Origin: Plotosus lineatus
Taxonomy: Eukaryota; Chordata; Actinopteri; Siluriformes; Plotosidae
DNA: 64,000 bases
Direction of reading: 5' to 3'
NCBI GenBank assembly: GCA_024760905.1
Contig: CM045729.1
Location: forward strand, 51,358,080-51,422,079
The notes under the pieces are model-generated. The model worked only from the letters and a program-made list of their open reading frames with translations, was not told the origin of the DNA and did not search any database. Of the stretch, positions 10,500-18,600 are shown piece after piece. Position numbers and translations under genes: made by a program. Position 1 is the first letter of the stretch, and the number at the start of each line of letters is the position of its first letter.

Positions 10500-12950
10500 C
10501 AGTTATATAGCGTGTTACTCGTGTTAAGACGTCGTCTCTGTGATCTTTGTGTTTACACTGTTTTGCGGACTTTTGTAACCCGAAGCAAATATGGTTGGTC
10601 AGAAGCATAAGCCTACTAGCATGGGTGCATGTCATACACAGAGATGAATTAACTACCTTGCTCACTCGAAAGACCGGAAGTCTGCATAACCCGCGCTTTG
10701 TTTCAAGCAAGTAAACTACTTTCAGCAAGTGCACTACTTTCGGTATTGAGCGCCTCACATATTGTAAGCGTTGATTGGCTGTTTTAAGCTTCATGTAAAG
10801 TGAGTCGGCTCAGCTTCATATCATGTGATTCAGGTCAGCTTCATATAAAGTGACTGTCTCTCAACTATCGGAACCATTTACAAGCAGAAAGATCGCATCA
10901 TAGAGAATGTTAAAGGTTATATTTGATACTGTATTTGATATATGATGAGTGAATTTGATTAAAATTTATCAATTTGAAATTAATGTTGATATTATTTGAT
11001 ATATTTGATATTATTTTACAATGTTATGTTTATAATAATTGATTTACGGGTGTTTTATGATATACGGTAATGGTATTTATGGATGTATAGTACAGTATGA
11101 GCGTCATACGTCACACGTCACTGTAACAACTTACGTTCACTTTCAACTTACGTTCGGCCGTCCGGAACCAATTAAAAATGTAAGTCAGGGAGTGTCTGTA
11201 CACTGAACAGGACCATAGTTTTTAAAAATGATAGATGCATTATCAATATACTGTAATATATCATATGTCCAAATGAGTGTGCACAATCATACTAAGGTTT
11301 TTGGAAGGCTGGAGCCTATCTCAGATAACTCTGGGTTAGGGCAGAGTACACCCTGAACAGCTCACTAATCCTTTGCAGGGGCTAATACCCACATAACCAT
11401 TTACAATCATGCTCATGCGTGGAGTGGAGCAATTTGAGACCTAACAGCTAATTAGCCCAATGTGAATATCCTTGGACTGCTGGACTCGGGCCTTTCCATA
11501 CATTTTAGAAAACCTTGTATTTATTATCCTTCTTGTCATGCTTGGAAATGATTTGGTTAGGCCCCTTAGTTCCAATTAATGAAAATTGACTGCATGGATC
11601 CAAAGCTCCCGTCACCCAGGAATGTGCATTTTAAGGTTGATCAATAAATGCCTAAAACCAAAATCAAAACTGTTGTGTTAAAAAAGTGAAGTTCAGCTGG
11701 CTTACTAATTATGCATGGGTTTAGTGTGTACCAATCCCAGGCAAGATACCTGTAAGACAGACCTGCATACCAAATTTTATCAAAATCCGAGCAAGCATTC
11801 TCAAGTTATGATTCATAAACCAAAGTTTGACTGACAGACAGACAGATGCCACCGACACCAATAGCTCCTGCCCCACTATGTGGCGGGAGATAAAAATGTT
11901 AAAGTGTGCAGACATTTAAGGCAATTTTTGGCTTCTAACATTTTATCAGCAGTTTGTGGAAGGTTCTACACATGGCTGTGTTCAGGTGACTCACATATTT
12001 ATGGTCTCGTAGTGTACCTGTTCTGTCTGGAAACTGACATGTGTTTTACAGTAATTAGTGGGAGGAGGAGGAAACGCTGAATATATCAGTAACACTGTCA
12101 GGTGGCAGTGACTGATAAGAAATAATGTTGTATTAGAAATAGGTTTCTTCCCCTAAATACTTCTTCAATTGAGTGTTTTTCAGTATGCATCTATAAACAC
12201 CTAATTGGATAACCAGTGTTTTATAAACCCATCATTTTGTTATTAATATATTTTAAGTCCAGGTTAACTCTCCAATATTGACTTTGTATTTATTTCATTA
12301 TATAAAGATGGTGGTAGGGCAGCGAAGTGGGGTAGTAGTTAGTATGTCCACCTCACAGCAAGAACATGATGGGTTTTAACCTGGGGCTCAGTGAGGGTCT
12401 TTCTGTGTGGGGTTTGCATGTTCTTCCCATGCTAGTATTGGTTTTGTCCATGTATTTCCTCCGACGGTCCAAATATATGCACATTAGGTTAAGTAGCTGT
12501 TCCAAATTGCCCCTAGGTGTAGGTGTGAATGGCTCTGTGTGTGCTGGCTCTGAAAACTGTTCAAGGTAAACCCTGCTTTTACCCTTTTTTTGTTTCAAAA
12601 ACCTGCAGCCCCACTACCCTATGTAGCATGAGTTTGACACCCCTGGTATATGATGTCATTTTTTATGACTCTTTGGATTGGTATTTGTGCATCAACTACA
12701 GACATTAAGTTACTAAAAGGTATGGAACATTGATAAAGAGCATACGCTATGTATTTAATATCCTTTTGTGTTTTTATTTTCTGCATGTAGAGGTGTTGAT
12801 TTACTAGCCATCATGACTGAAGTAAACAATGAGGTGAGCAAGAAGGCTGACCCATCTGGAAGAAGGAAGCAGATGCCACAGCCAGAATTCACACTGACTA
12901 AAAGAGTAGTCTTCCCGATACCCAAAACCCCAGCACCTTCTCAACTATGA
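1287..12950 (+). CDS. casp10: Initiator caspase, caspase-10-like (tandem DED plus p20/p10), 5' incomplete
   Basis: Death-effector-domain caspase, a cysteine protease of the cytosolic death-receptor complex (FADD-recruited DISC). Eleven exons, listed separately, join in one frame (1659 nt, 552 aa plus stop). The order is DED1, DED2, a poorly conserved linker, then the large and small caspase subunits. Family key residues are visible: Arg in [13 protein letters not shown], catalytic His in MTHGYEGG, Gln and Cys in QACQG, and the pocket Arg in [15 protein letters not shown]. The stretch TVPGYASFR and the end [18 protein letters not shown] resemble human CASP10 more than CASP8, as I recall those proteins. 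The first visible coding exon opens with GTG TTA GAG TTC right after an AG acceptor, so the initiator ATG is either in an unseen upstream exon or the internal ATG at 1311. A fish casp8 assignment is the main alternative. Confidence 0.85.
1570..1830 (+). repeat. tRNA-derived SINE (second family) beside a splice donor
   Basis: B box GGTTCGATTCC at 1625-1635, then CTGAACCAGCAGGAAA, CTTCCTTTCCTCCACCTTCA and CCTTGAGCAAGGCACCTAAC. The inverse copy at 39350-39540 shows the same order, which defines the family. The 5' end is diverged but must begin almost at the casp10 donor. Confidence 0.6.
2020..2125 (+). CDS. casp10: casp10 exon: second DED, N-terminal half
   Basis: Acceptor GAACTTTAG, donor ATATG|GTAAGA. 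It encodes [20 protein letters not shown] and onward to [10 protein letters not shown], the first helices of DED2. Phase 0 at the end. Confidence 0.88.
2316..2451 (+). CDS. casp10: casp10 exon: second DED, C-terminal half
   Basis: Acceptor ACATTTCCAG, donor AATC|GTGAGT. It encodes [20 protein letters not shown], then [19 protein letters not shown], matching the DED2 pattern MEK-NL-LE-I-P-L-KI-Y of caspase-8/10. Confidence 0.9.
2545..2965 (+). repeat. Common fish interspersed repeat
   Basis: Starts ATTCAATTCAGTTTTATTTG, continues TACAAAGCAGCTTTACACAG, and further on AAAAACTCCCTCAG, GAGAGGAACCAGACCC and GGGAAACCCATCCTCAT. This is a widely dispersed teleost repeat; its class is not certain to me. 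Lies in a casp10 intron. Confidence 0.65.
2975..4408 (+). mobile_element. Tc1-like transposon, complete ends, two internal deletions
   Basis: Inverted ends CTGGTCCTTCTTAAAAAATT and AATTTTTTGAGAAGGACCAG flanked by TA. Near 3673 about 55 bases are missing (between CAGAAG and AAAGTACTTTTT) compared with the copy at the left edge. Near 3977 the segment between CAAAACCA and GAGACACC is missing too, removing part of the catalytic core. The N-terminal part ([12 protein letters not shown]..., helix-turn-helix) is recognisable. Lies in a casp10 intron. Confidence 0.93.
4500..4851 (+). repeat. tRNA-derived SINE, tail type A, full length
   Basis: Perfect 17-base target duplication ACTTTATTAATCCAACA at 4483-4499 and 4852-4868. 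Polymerase III promoter: A box TGGTCTAGTGG and B box GGTTCGAGTCC. The tail is CAGATGATTCGCTGTGGCGA, then a GGGAAAAAGCCG stretch and AAGGAAGACAGACAG. Strongest reference copy for this family. Confidence 0.95.
5366..5445 (+). CDS. casp10: casp10 exon: linker
   Basis: Acceptor TATTTTTCAG, donor TCCGG|GTATTA. In the required phase it reads [20 protein letters not shown] then IAISSVR. No domain; inter-DED/caspase linker. Supported by frame continuity and splice sites rather than conservation. Confidence 0.65.
5506..5598 (+). CDS. casp10: casp10 exon: linker
   Basis: Acceptor TTGTTTTAG, donor GGCG|GTAAGT. Only one frame is open and it is the expected one: [20 protein letters not shown], then [11 protein letters not shown]. 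No recognised domain. Confidence 0.6.
5713..5754 (+). CDS. casp10: casp10 exon: linker, acceptor ambiguous
   Basis: With acceptor CTGAACAG at 5712 the exon reads [14 protein letters not shown] and keeps the frame. A better-looking acceptor (TTCTTGTTTTAG) ends 20 bases upstream at 5692 but would shift the frame; see findings. Donor TGAG|GTTGGT. Confidence 0.5.
5847..5874 (+). CDS. casp10: casp10 28-nt microexon in linker
   Basis: Acceptor TTTCACAG, donor CTCAG|GTAAAA. It encodes SSSQSATYS plus one base that completes Gly with the next exon. The phase arithmetic supports it: without it, the next exon hits TAG almost at once. Confidence 0.5.
6019..6128 (+). CDS. casp10: casp10 exon: linker before the protease domain
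   Basis: Acceptor GGTTCCAG, donor CACCG|GTAACT. In phase it reads [20 protein letters not shown], then [17 protein letters not shown]. Hydrophilic linker, no recognised domain. Confidence 0.6.
6226..6337 (+). CDS. casp10: casp10 exon: start of large caspase subunit
   Basis: It encodes [20 protein letters not shown], then a basic stretch ending GTDVDE. This is the first beta strand of the caspase fold, with the conserved substrate-pocket Arg (WRG) and the GT-D element. The acceptor (GATGCTGGAG) is weak; donor GAGC|GTAAGC is good. Confidence 0.85.
6455..6794 (-). repeat. SINE, L2-tail type
   Basis: Reverse-complement copy: tail first (TTTTCTGAACCGCTTAAGCA), body (CACGCTGAAATC, CAGTTAGCTGCACTGG), head last (CACCAGGCTACCATTGCCC). 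In the 3.3-kb casp10 intron before the catalytic exon. Confidence 0.8.
6930..7180 (+). repeat. Old SINE-like repeat, third family
   Basis: Head GGGGGCACCGGAGTGGTACA, then CAAGTTCATATCCGG and GTGAGCTCATTCGTAC. It shares GAATGAGCTC, CCCATGACT-type and promoter-like segments with 55085-55372 in inverse order. Diverged; class tentative. Confidence 0.4.
7389..7522 (+). repeat. (TG)n microsatellite
   Basis: About 130 bases of alternating TG with a few TGCG variants. Reading frames through it on both strands are spurious. Confidence 0.97.
7620..7920. other. Intronic, nothing recognised
   Basis: Casp10 intron sequence with several short self-similar phrases (GATACATTCTGGTATGATT, CAGATGCATTCTGATATGAT) but no gene or named element. 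Confidence 0.4.
8120..8422 (+). repeat. SINE, L2-tail type, full length
   Basis: Target duplication TATAATAAA(G/A)CCT, 12 of 13 bases, at 8107-8119 and 8423-8435. Head GGCAGCAGTGGCCTGGTGG and B box GGTTCAAGCCC. Tail CCTAATTAGGATTAAGTG and TTTCAGAAAATTAATGAATG. Same head and central body as the type A copies, different 3' third. Confidence 0.92.
8497..8843 (+). repeat. tRNA-derived SINE, tail type A, full length
   Basis: Perfect 19-base duplication ATGGTTAATGTCCCCTGAA at 8478-8496 and 8844-8862. A box, B box and tail match the copy at 4500-4851. The long exact duplication indicates a fairly recent insertion. Confidence 0.96.
9093..9290 (-). repeat. Non-LTR retrotransposon 3' end fragment
   Basis: Begins with (AAGAT)n then ACAGCTTTATTAATCTCACA and ATGGAGAAATTCACTG, a phrase typical of the 3' end of a fish LINE, in minus orientation, followed by AT-rich sequence. 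Confidence 0.55.
9340..9588 (+). repeat. SINE, L2-tail type, 5' truncated
   Basis: Body from CCTCCAGTGCAGCTAACTGG, tail CCTAATTGGGATTAAGCGG and TTCAGAAAATTAAAGAATAA. It ends about 50 bases before the acceptor of the catalytic caspase exon. Confidence 0.8.
9639..10152 (+). CDS. casp10: casp10 exon: catalytic p20 core and start of p10
   Basis: Large exon holding both catalytic residues: His in [11 protein letters not shown] and Cys in FFIQACQGS. The inter-subunit linker ([20 protein letters not shown]) has Asp residues that could be processed. It then gives [20 protein letters not shown] and GTWFIQSLC of the small subunit. The acceptor GGTAG follows a run of 12 G. Donor CCAAG|GTGAGC; phase 2 joins the last exon as AG|A (Arg). 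Confidence 0.93.
10204..11198. mobile_element. Pogo/Tigger-type element, non-autonomous
   Basis: Ends CAGACGCTCCCCGACTTACG and CTTACGTTC...AAGTCAGGGAGTGTCTG, inverted and flanked by TA. It includes ATGGTTGGTCAGAAGCATAA-type sequence near 10590, the start of a pogo transposase ([10 protein letters not shown]), soon broken by stops. Two (TA)n tracts at 10414-10498. A partial inverse copy is at 38940-39347. Confidence 0.8.
11290..11480 (-). repeat. L2-tail SINE/LINE fragment
   Basis: GGAAGGCTGGAGCCTATCTC, GGGCAGAGTACACCCTGAAC and AGCTCACTAATCC match the tail half of the L2-tail SINE class, in reverse. Diverged. Confidence 0.5.
12318..12570 (+). repeat. Dispersed fish repeat of the GGCAGC-ACGGTGG family
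   Basis: GGGCAGCGAAGTGGGGTAGT, CACCTCACAGCAAGAA, TGGGGTTTGCATGTTCTTCC and TAGGTGTGAATGG. Relatives occur at 44666-44931, 45697-45860, 48914-48965 and 63420-63570. Confidence 0.65.
12791..12950 (+). CDS. casp10: casp10 last coding exon, p10 C-terminus
   Basis: Acceptor CATGTAG. It encodes [20 protein letters not shown], then [20 protein letters not shown] and a TGA stop. KQMPQP-FTL-K--VFP is the shared CASP8/CASP10 C-terminus. Confidence 0.93.
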
Positions 12951-12995
12951 TTTAGCTGAAATTGTGATTTAGCTTTGAATTATGAATTATTTTTA

Positions 12996-13001
12996 ATTAA
13001 A
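12996..13001 (+). terminator. Possible casp10 poly(A) signal (ATTAAA)
   Basis: ATTAAA lies 46 bases after the caspase stop codon. It is the nearest standard variant hexamer; no AATAAA lies in the next kilobase. Usage is inferred. Confidence 0.35.
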
Positions 13002-13055
13002 TATCGATAGAAAGTATAATACCAACTAGTTTCAGTGATGAACAATATATGAATA

Positions 13056-14148
13056 CAGTCGGTCCCCTTCTTACGAAAACCTCTGAATATGAAAAATCCA
13101 GTATATGAAAAACATTTTCCTAAATTTTTGTCCTCCGTATATGAATCAAGTGCTTCTTACGAAAAGCGCCAAATGCGCCATTCAAACATTCAAACGCGCC
13201 ATTCAAACAATGCGCGAGTTGCTCTCTTATTGGCTGTCTCCCAACATCTCGCCCTGCTGGCCTCCCATTGGCCAGGAGGGAGCTGAATCTCCATAGTACT
13301 GCACCCATAAGCTTGTTTGTCACATGCGTAAAGGAGAGCTGTACTGTTGGTTTGTGAGTTTCAAGAGTTTTTTTGAGAGTGCTCATTGCAGCTTATTTTT
13401 CGTTTTTTTAAGTTGTTTAATTCAGTAAATGTTTAATAAATGTGGCGCAAAACAACAATGTTTAACAAATGTGGGCAAAACGTCACTCATCCAGACCTCC
13501 AATCCCTCAAGCAAACAGATGAATACTAAACAAGTGTTCAAAGCGCACTTGCCTGCTTGACAGATCGGAGGTCTGGAAAGCCACGCCCCGTCTCAAAAGC
13601 TCCAGTGTCGGCTGCGGCAGAGCATGCCACGGAGTGCACCACAAATGTGGCATGCTCCGTCGAGTGTCGGCATCGTCGCGACCGACACCGGAGCCCCCGA
13701 GACGGGGCGCAGCTCATCCGGACCTCCGATCCTTCAAGCAAACGAGTGAATGTTGAGTACTAAACAAGTGTTCAAAACGCACTTGCCTGCTTGACAGATC
13801 AGAAGTCTGGACAAGCTGCGTTCCGCCACAAAAGCTCCGGCCGATGTCTGCACTTGGTGGAGCGCGTCACAAATGTTTAATAGTGTTTAATATTGTTTGT
13901 TTAATAAAAAAATTGGTTAATAAAATGTTTAAATGGTTTAATAAATAATTTTCTTTTACTTTTAACACATATTTCATACAAAATTGGTGTACTTTTATCA
14001 TTTTTAAAGGGTTTATAGGGTATTCTTGGGAGCCTTGGAACGAATCACGCGTTTTACATGTAAAATGCGCTTCTATGTACAGTACGGAAACTCCAGGTTC
14101 CGAAAAAGGCTCTGGAATGGATTAATTTCGTAAGAAGAGGGCCGACTG
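13056..14148. mobile_element. Pogo/Tigger-type element with rearranged interior
   Basis: Ends CAGTCGGTCCCCTTCTTACG and TTCGTAAGAAGAGGGCCGACTG, inverted and flanked by TA. The next 230 bases match the element at 62389-63354, as does the right 200 bases. The middle (13485-13870) is different: GC-rich and made of nested direct and inverted repeats. No transposase frame remains. Confidence 0.85.
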
Positions 14149-14149
14149 T

Positions 14150-14540
14150 ACTTGTAGAATATTTTTCACCATAGAAATTAAAATAAACATGCCAATTTAA
14201 ACCTGTAAAAATATCCTAAACTACTTTAAGATTTCACCTTTGAATTATGTCTGTTTGTGTGGTTTTTTTTTGGCTCTACTTTTTCAACTTCTTTTGTTTC
14301 TGTCCCAAGATATGTTTTTGTCAAAACTTAAACACACTCCAGTTTGAAGCATGAGGTATTGTGAAATATGGTGTATTACCTGCTCTTCAAGTGTTGGGAC
14401 AAGCTAATGACTGAAGATGAACTAGACACTAAATAAAATATGGACATGTCAAATTTGAAATCACTTTTTCTATTCTCTCTCTGTCTGAACGCAGCAATGG
14501 AATTGCGTGTCCACTTGATCCTGCAGTCTATAGGACCTAC
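14150..14540. other. Intergenic, nothing recognised
   Basis: AT-rich sequence between the caspase and prkra without a recognisable gene or repeat. Confidence 0.4.
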
Positions 14541-14542
14541 TT

Positions 14543-14555
14543 ACCCCCCCCCCCC

Positions 14556-14588
<33 letters not shown>

Positions 14589-14592
14589 ACGC
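14543..14592. repeat. C-run and (CT)n microsatellite
   Basis: About 12 C followed by CT repeats. The protein frames running through it are spurious. Confidence 0.9.
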
Positions 14593-14609
14593 ACGCACAC
14601 AAACAAATA

Positions 14610-15000
14610 ACAAAAGTGAAGAGAGTGCAGGCAGGGTGGAATGGGTGGGGAAGCATGGCTGGAGTGATATGGAATTGTGATAGAAGGGTATCTGCAAGGG
14701 TGAGGGGAAGGGTTTGAAGACAGTAGTGAGGCCAGCAATGCTGTATGATTCAGATATGGTAGCACCAAAAAAAAAAAAAAATCCCGCGATTTTCTCTGGG
14801 AGTGAGAAGACGGGCAGATTTAGAAATAAAAATGTTAGAGACAATACAGGTAGAAGTGTTTGGGGATAAAGTGAGAGAGGCCAGATTGAGATGAGGAAAG
14901 GAAGGCCAAAGCTGAGACTAATGTGGAGGCGGTGAAGAGGACATGCAGTTGATTGGAAGAGGAATGTGGTGATCCCCAAAAATGAGAAGAGCAATAACAA
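14610..15000 (+). mobile_element. LINE reverse-transcriptase relic
   Basis: In frame with interruptions: KRVQAGWNGW, then RRVSARVRG and a VLKTVVRPAMLYDSDMVAPK-like stretch, typical of the RT C-terminus, followed by a RKGRPKLRLMWRR-like segment. Probably the same family as the fragment at 49563-49837. Diverged, with frameshifts and an A-run. Confidence 0.6.
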
Positions 15001-15119
15001 GAAAACAGCAAAATTTGCCAACATGTTTAATCCTGTAAGTTTAAACATAAGTTACTTTGTGATCCTGCAAACCATGGGCACTGCTGAATATATAAATTCC
15101 TTCTTTTGACCTGCTGCTT

Positions 15120-15260
15120 AATCCCATAGGGTTTTGGGGAGGCTGGAGCCAATCTCGGCCAACTCCATTGAAGAAGACATCCGCACACGGGGAGATTAAC
15201 CTCATGGGCATGTTTATGGTCAGTGGTAACCCACACAAGTATAGCAAGAACCCACAGACT
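15120..15260 (-). repeat. L2-tail fragment
   Basis: GGGAGGCTGGAGCCAATCTC and GGCCAACTCCATTGAAGAAG, with ACATCCGCACACGG, resemble other fish LINE2-type 3' ends. Short and diverged. Confidence 0.4.
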
Positions 15261-15399
15261 CCACCCAGAACCTTTTTGCTCCGCCCCGTAGAATTAGAAT
15301 TAATCACAAGTGATGTATTGTGTTTTAACATGTGCCTTATTCAGAATTAGTTCAAGGTACAGTAAAATACAGAACAGTGGAAATAACTTGACCCTTATT

Positions 15400-15614
15400 C
15401 CGACTCTATCGTAACAATGCGTCGAAATTCAAGCGCCTATTATGTACTGAAGTGTGATAGGTTTAGCTATTTGTCAATTACAATGTTAGTTGCTGATTGG
15501 TTACAACCTTAAATACGCCTCCATTGTCCGGGTAACAGGTTTTGGTACTCCGCGCGCAACTGTATCAAATAGTATGTCAAAAATAGTTTTCCATCTGCGA
15601 TAACCGCATTAATA
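15400..15614 (+). promoter_or_regulatory. Probable prkra promoter and 5'UTR
   Basis: The 200 bases before the proposed prkra ATG are locally richer in CpG (ACTCCGCGCGCAACTG near 15547) than the AT-rich surroundings, and lie between two genes of the same orientation. No TATA box is evident. The promoter role is inferred from position. Confidence 0.35.
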
Positions 15615-15628
15615 ATGTCTGAAACTGA
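15615..15628 (+). CDS. prkra: prkra exon 1 (start codon)
   Basis: ATG TCT GAA ACT GA|GTAAGT. The two leftover bases plus the first T of the next exon give Asp, reading [20 protein letters not shown] in frame. Chosen because it has a canonical donor, the right phase and a CpG-richer upstream. An undetected alternative first exon in the 3-kb first intron is possible. Confidence 0.55.
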
Positions 15629-18600
15629 GTAAGTTTGAATTTTTAATAATAGCAATGCTCACCGGGTTCTAATAATTATAAGAAAAATCATTCAGTCCTA
15701 TGTTTGTAACAGGTTAACCGTGCTTGCTAGCGAGGCTAATGTTTATGCTAAGTGTTAGCGTGCTAGCTAGTGAAGGCTAGCTGACTGATTTAGACAAAGT
15801 AGTATTTGGTTTAAATTAAAAATAATAAGATGGTGGACGAGGTAAGAGTGCAGGAAAATCTGGATTAAAAGAGAGAGTGTAGGCAGAAAGCACAGCAGTG
15901 ACCGTTTTCATCTTTCCAAATCCAGGCTAATGGGTTCCCTTTTAGAAGCCAACAGGAAAAAGATTAAAGCGCTATTAACTAGGAGGTAATGCTGAGGTCT
16001 TGTCTGTTTTGCACGAATTTTGATTGAGGTGATATACTGTTAGTAACTTAAATGCTTTGTATTGTTGTTGTCGCTGTAATTATTTGCTTTAAACGATTAC
16101 ATGAGCTGAGGCATCTCGACGACTGCAAAATTAGGTACCGGCAGCGAAAAAATGAAAGTCATCATAAATTAAGGGTTTCAGGTTCTATTTGTTTGGGTTT
16201 GCCATACAAATCGCCAGTCCAAATTTCATGCAGTTATCTTGAATGGTTTCCAGCGCCGCTTCAGGCCCCTGGCTCGGACATCATTTGGAACACTATTGGG
16301 GAGACTAAAACAAGAATTATTAATTTCTACAAACATTTAATGACATTTCTCCGCCATTTCTTCAACCTAGTTCTGCATTATGGAGCTTCAGGCCTCTCAT
16401 GTGATAGGTTTTGTAGTTTTAAAAATGCATTTTATTGTTTCAAATTATGGTAGCACCAAATTGGCAAAGGTGGCATTTTTAGATGCCCTTATTTTCAACA
16501 TTAGACATCTACAAGGCCCAATGGGGTCGAATAAACCATACTCTTTTTTTTTTTTTTTTTTTTTTTTTAAATGGAGGCCGGTTTTTCTCACTTTTGAAGT
16601 TATTGTTACTCAAAAATGCCTCAAACTGCAATATATACTAGGGGGAAAAAAGCTAAAAATGACCAAACTTTGAAAATTCATTAAAATTTAACCAACCAAG
16701 TCAATACCTTAATACTTTTCTTTCCAAGGGAAATGTACCTAATTCGTTGGTACCATCAGTCTTTGGGCTGTCTACTATGGTTTGAGGTTTAAAGGGGGTC
16801 AGCCTGAAACTTTTGTGTCTAAAGTAAAATGACCTGCTTAGTTCATTGGAACCATCAGTTGTGGGCTATCTACTATGGTTTTAGCTGTGAAGGTCAAAAT
16901 GTTGAAGTCTAATACATAATCATTTTGGAAAATTCAGAATATTGTAATAATTGTAATTTTTTTCAGAGTATTGTACTCTTTATTCACTGGAAAAAGAAAC
17001 TGATCATATGAATAAACATTCCTATTATTGCTAATGATAATCATTCTTCCCCGAGTGACTGGGTAGTGGCATCTAGTACACAGGCAGCATATGATTTTAG
17101 ACAGGAATCTGTGCATTATCATGTAATGTAGGTTGTCTGTAAGTAAAATGTCTATCTCAAGCTTCAATGAATGAAAAAGTCCCCAGTGCAGCTAACTGGG
17201 TTATCAAAGGCTGGCAATGTCTCTCACTGTCTATGGTGTGAGGCATGTGAAAGAACCATTGCTGACTTTCGTTAAGTGTAGCTACATAGCCGTCAGCGTG
17301 TTTCCGCCCTGTGATAGCCTGGCGAGCTGTTCACGATATACTCTACCGTCGCCAGGAGTTGGCGAGTGGGCACCAGCCTCCCCGCAACCTTAATTAGGAT
17401 TGAATGGTTAGAGAATGAATGAATCAATGAAAAAGTAATTATAAACAATACCTCGCGTGTTTTACTTATTTCTCCAATCACAGAGCGCAGTTTGGTCACG
17501 TGACCACATCAACGGCAGGAATGAATGTAGATTTTTCCATCAAAACACTCTTAAATAGCCTCATACTAAGTAGGAGTCTTTACAGCTGAAGAACATGTCC
17601 TATTGGTTTTTTTTTTTAATTAGAACTGATAAATTAAATAAAAATCTGCCTGAAGTCGGAAGTGCCATTTCCGTTGGTGTTTAACCAGCGAGCCGAGTGA
17701 CCCGATCAATTCAGAGTCAAAGCCTATGTTCTATTGCAAGATTTCAACAAAACAGCCTCACTAGAAAATTCTATAGGCAACAAAGGTAATATTGTGATCA
17801 TAGAACTATACATTACTCACTCAGTTATGAAGTACATAGATCGGAAATTACAGTATCGTGCTCAGACCAGCTCAGACACCATCATGGTGGTGGTCATCTT
17901 GGCGAGTGATGGTGAATACCCCTTTTCTTTTGAGGGGTACTTGCAATTGAATTGCCTGATGCATTGTGCTTGTTTATTCTTGAGTTTTGATTAAAAGTGA
18001 ATTTTAAACGAGATAAAAAATCTCTCTAAATTTTGCTACCTAGTCTGTGGGGGTTATAGTCTATCGATTTTTAAAGAACCAGCAATTTTCTTGGGGATCA
18101 TTATCAACATGAAGTGTAAAAAAAACAAACAAAAAAAACCAGTGAAATATACCGCTCACAAACTGGGTATGTATGGAAAGGTAGAGATGCACTGCTGAAT
18201 ATGGTAATGGTTTAGACCAAGTTTGTCAGATCCTCACAACATGCGACCCGGTTTCGTGGACAATACCTTGCAACTGGGCCGCAATACAGTTGAGATTGCG
18301 TCAAAACAAAGGCATTCTAATCAAGGTTCTAATCAAACCACACAAACTCGATCTAAAATTGAAATGTTCTTTTTCTATGAACATGGCTGAATTTGGTACC
18401 ACTGGAACAGGAATTAAATTAATTTTTGACTCAAATTTATTCAACATTATTTGGTTGCAAGGGCTGCCTTTGCAGGTTGAAGTTTGATTATTTTCAGCCA
18501 TCAGGCTTAGCTATGTCACAATTCCTGAATGCATCATTCAGTAATGCTGGTACCTACTGTAATATAACCACTGGTTTTAACACATGTTCTTTAATTGTTT

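Noticed and set aside
14541..15048. Minus-strand open frames rich in Ser/Leu/Phe
   Set aside because: They are antisense to a LINE relic and run through a CT microsatellite.
16052..16453. 133-codon open frame in the first prkra intron
   Set aside because: No recognisable domain, no splice signals in phase with prkra, and base composition like the surrounding intron.
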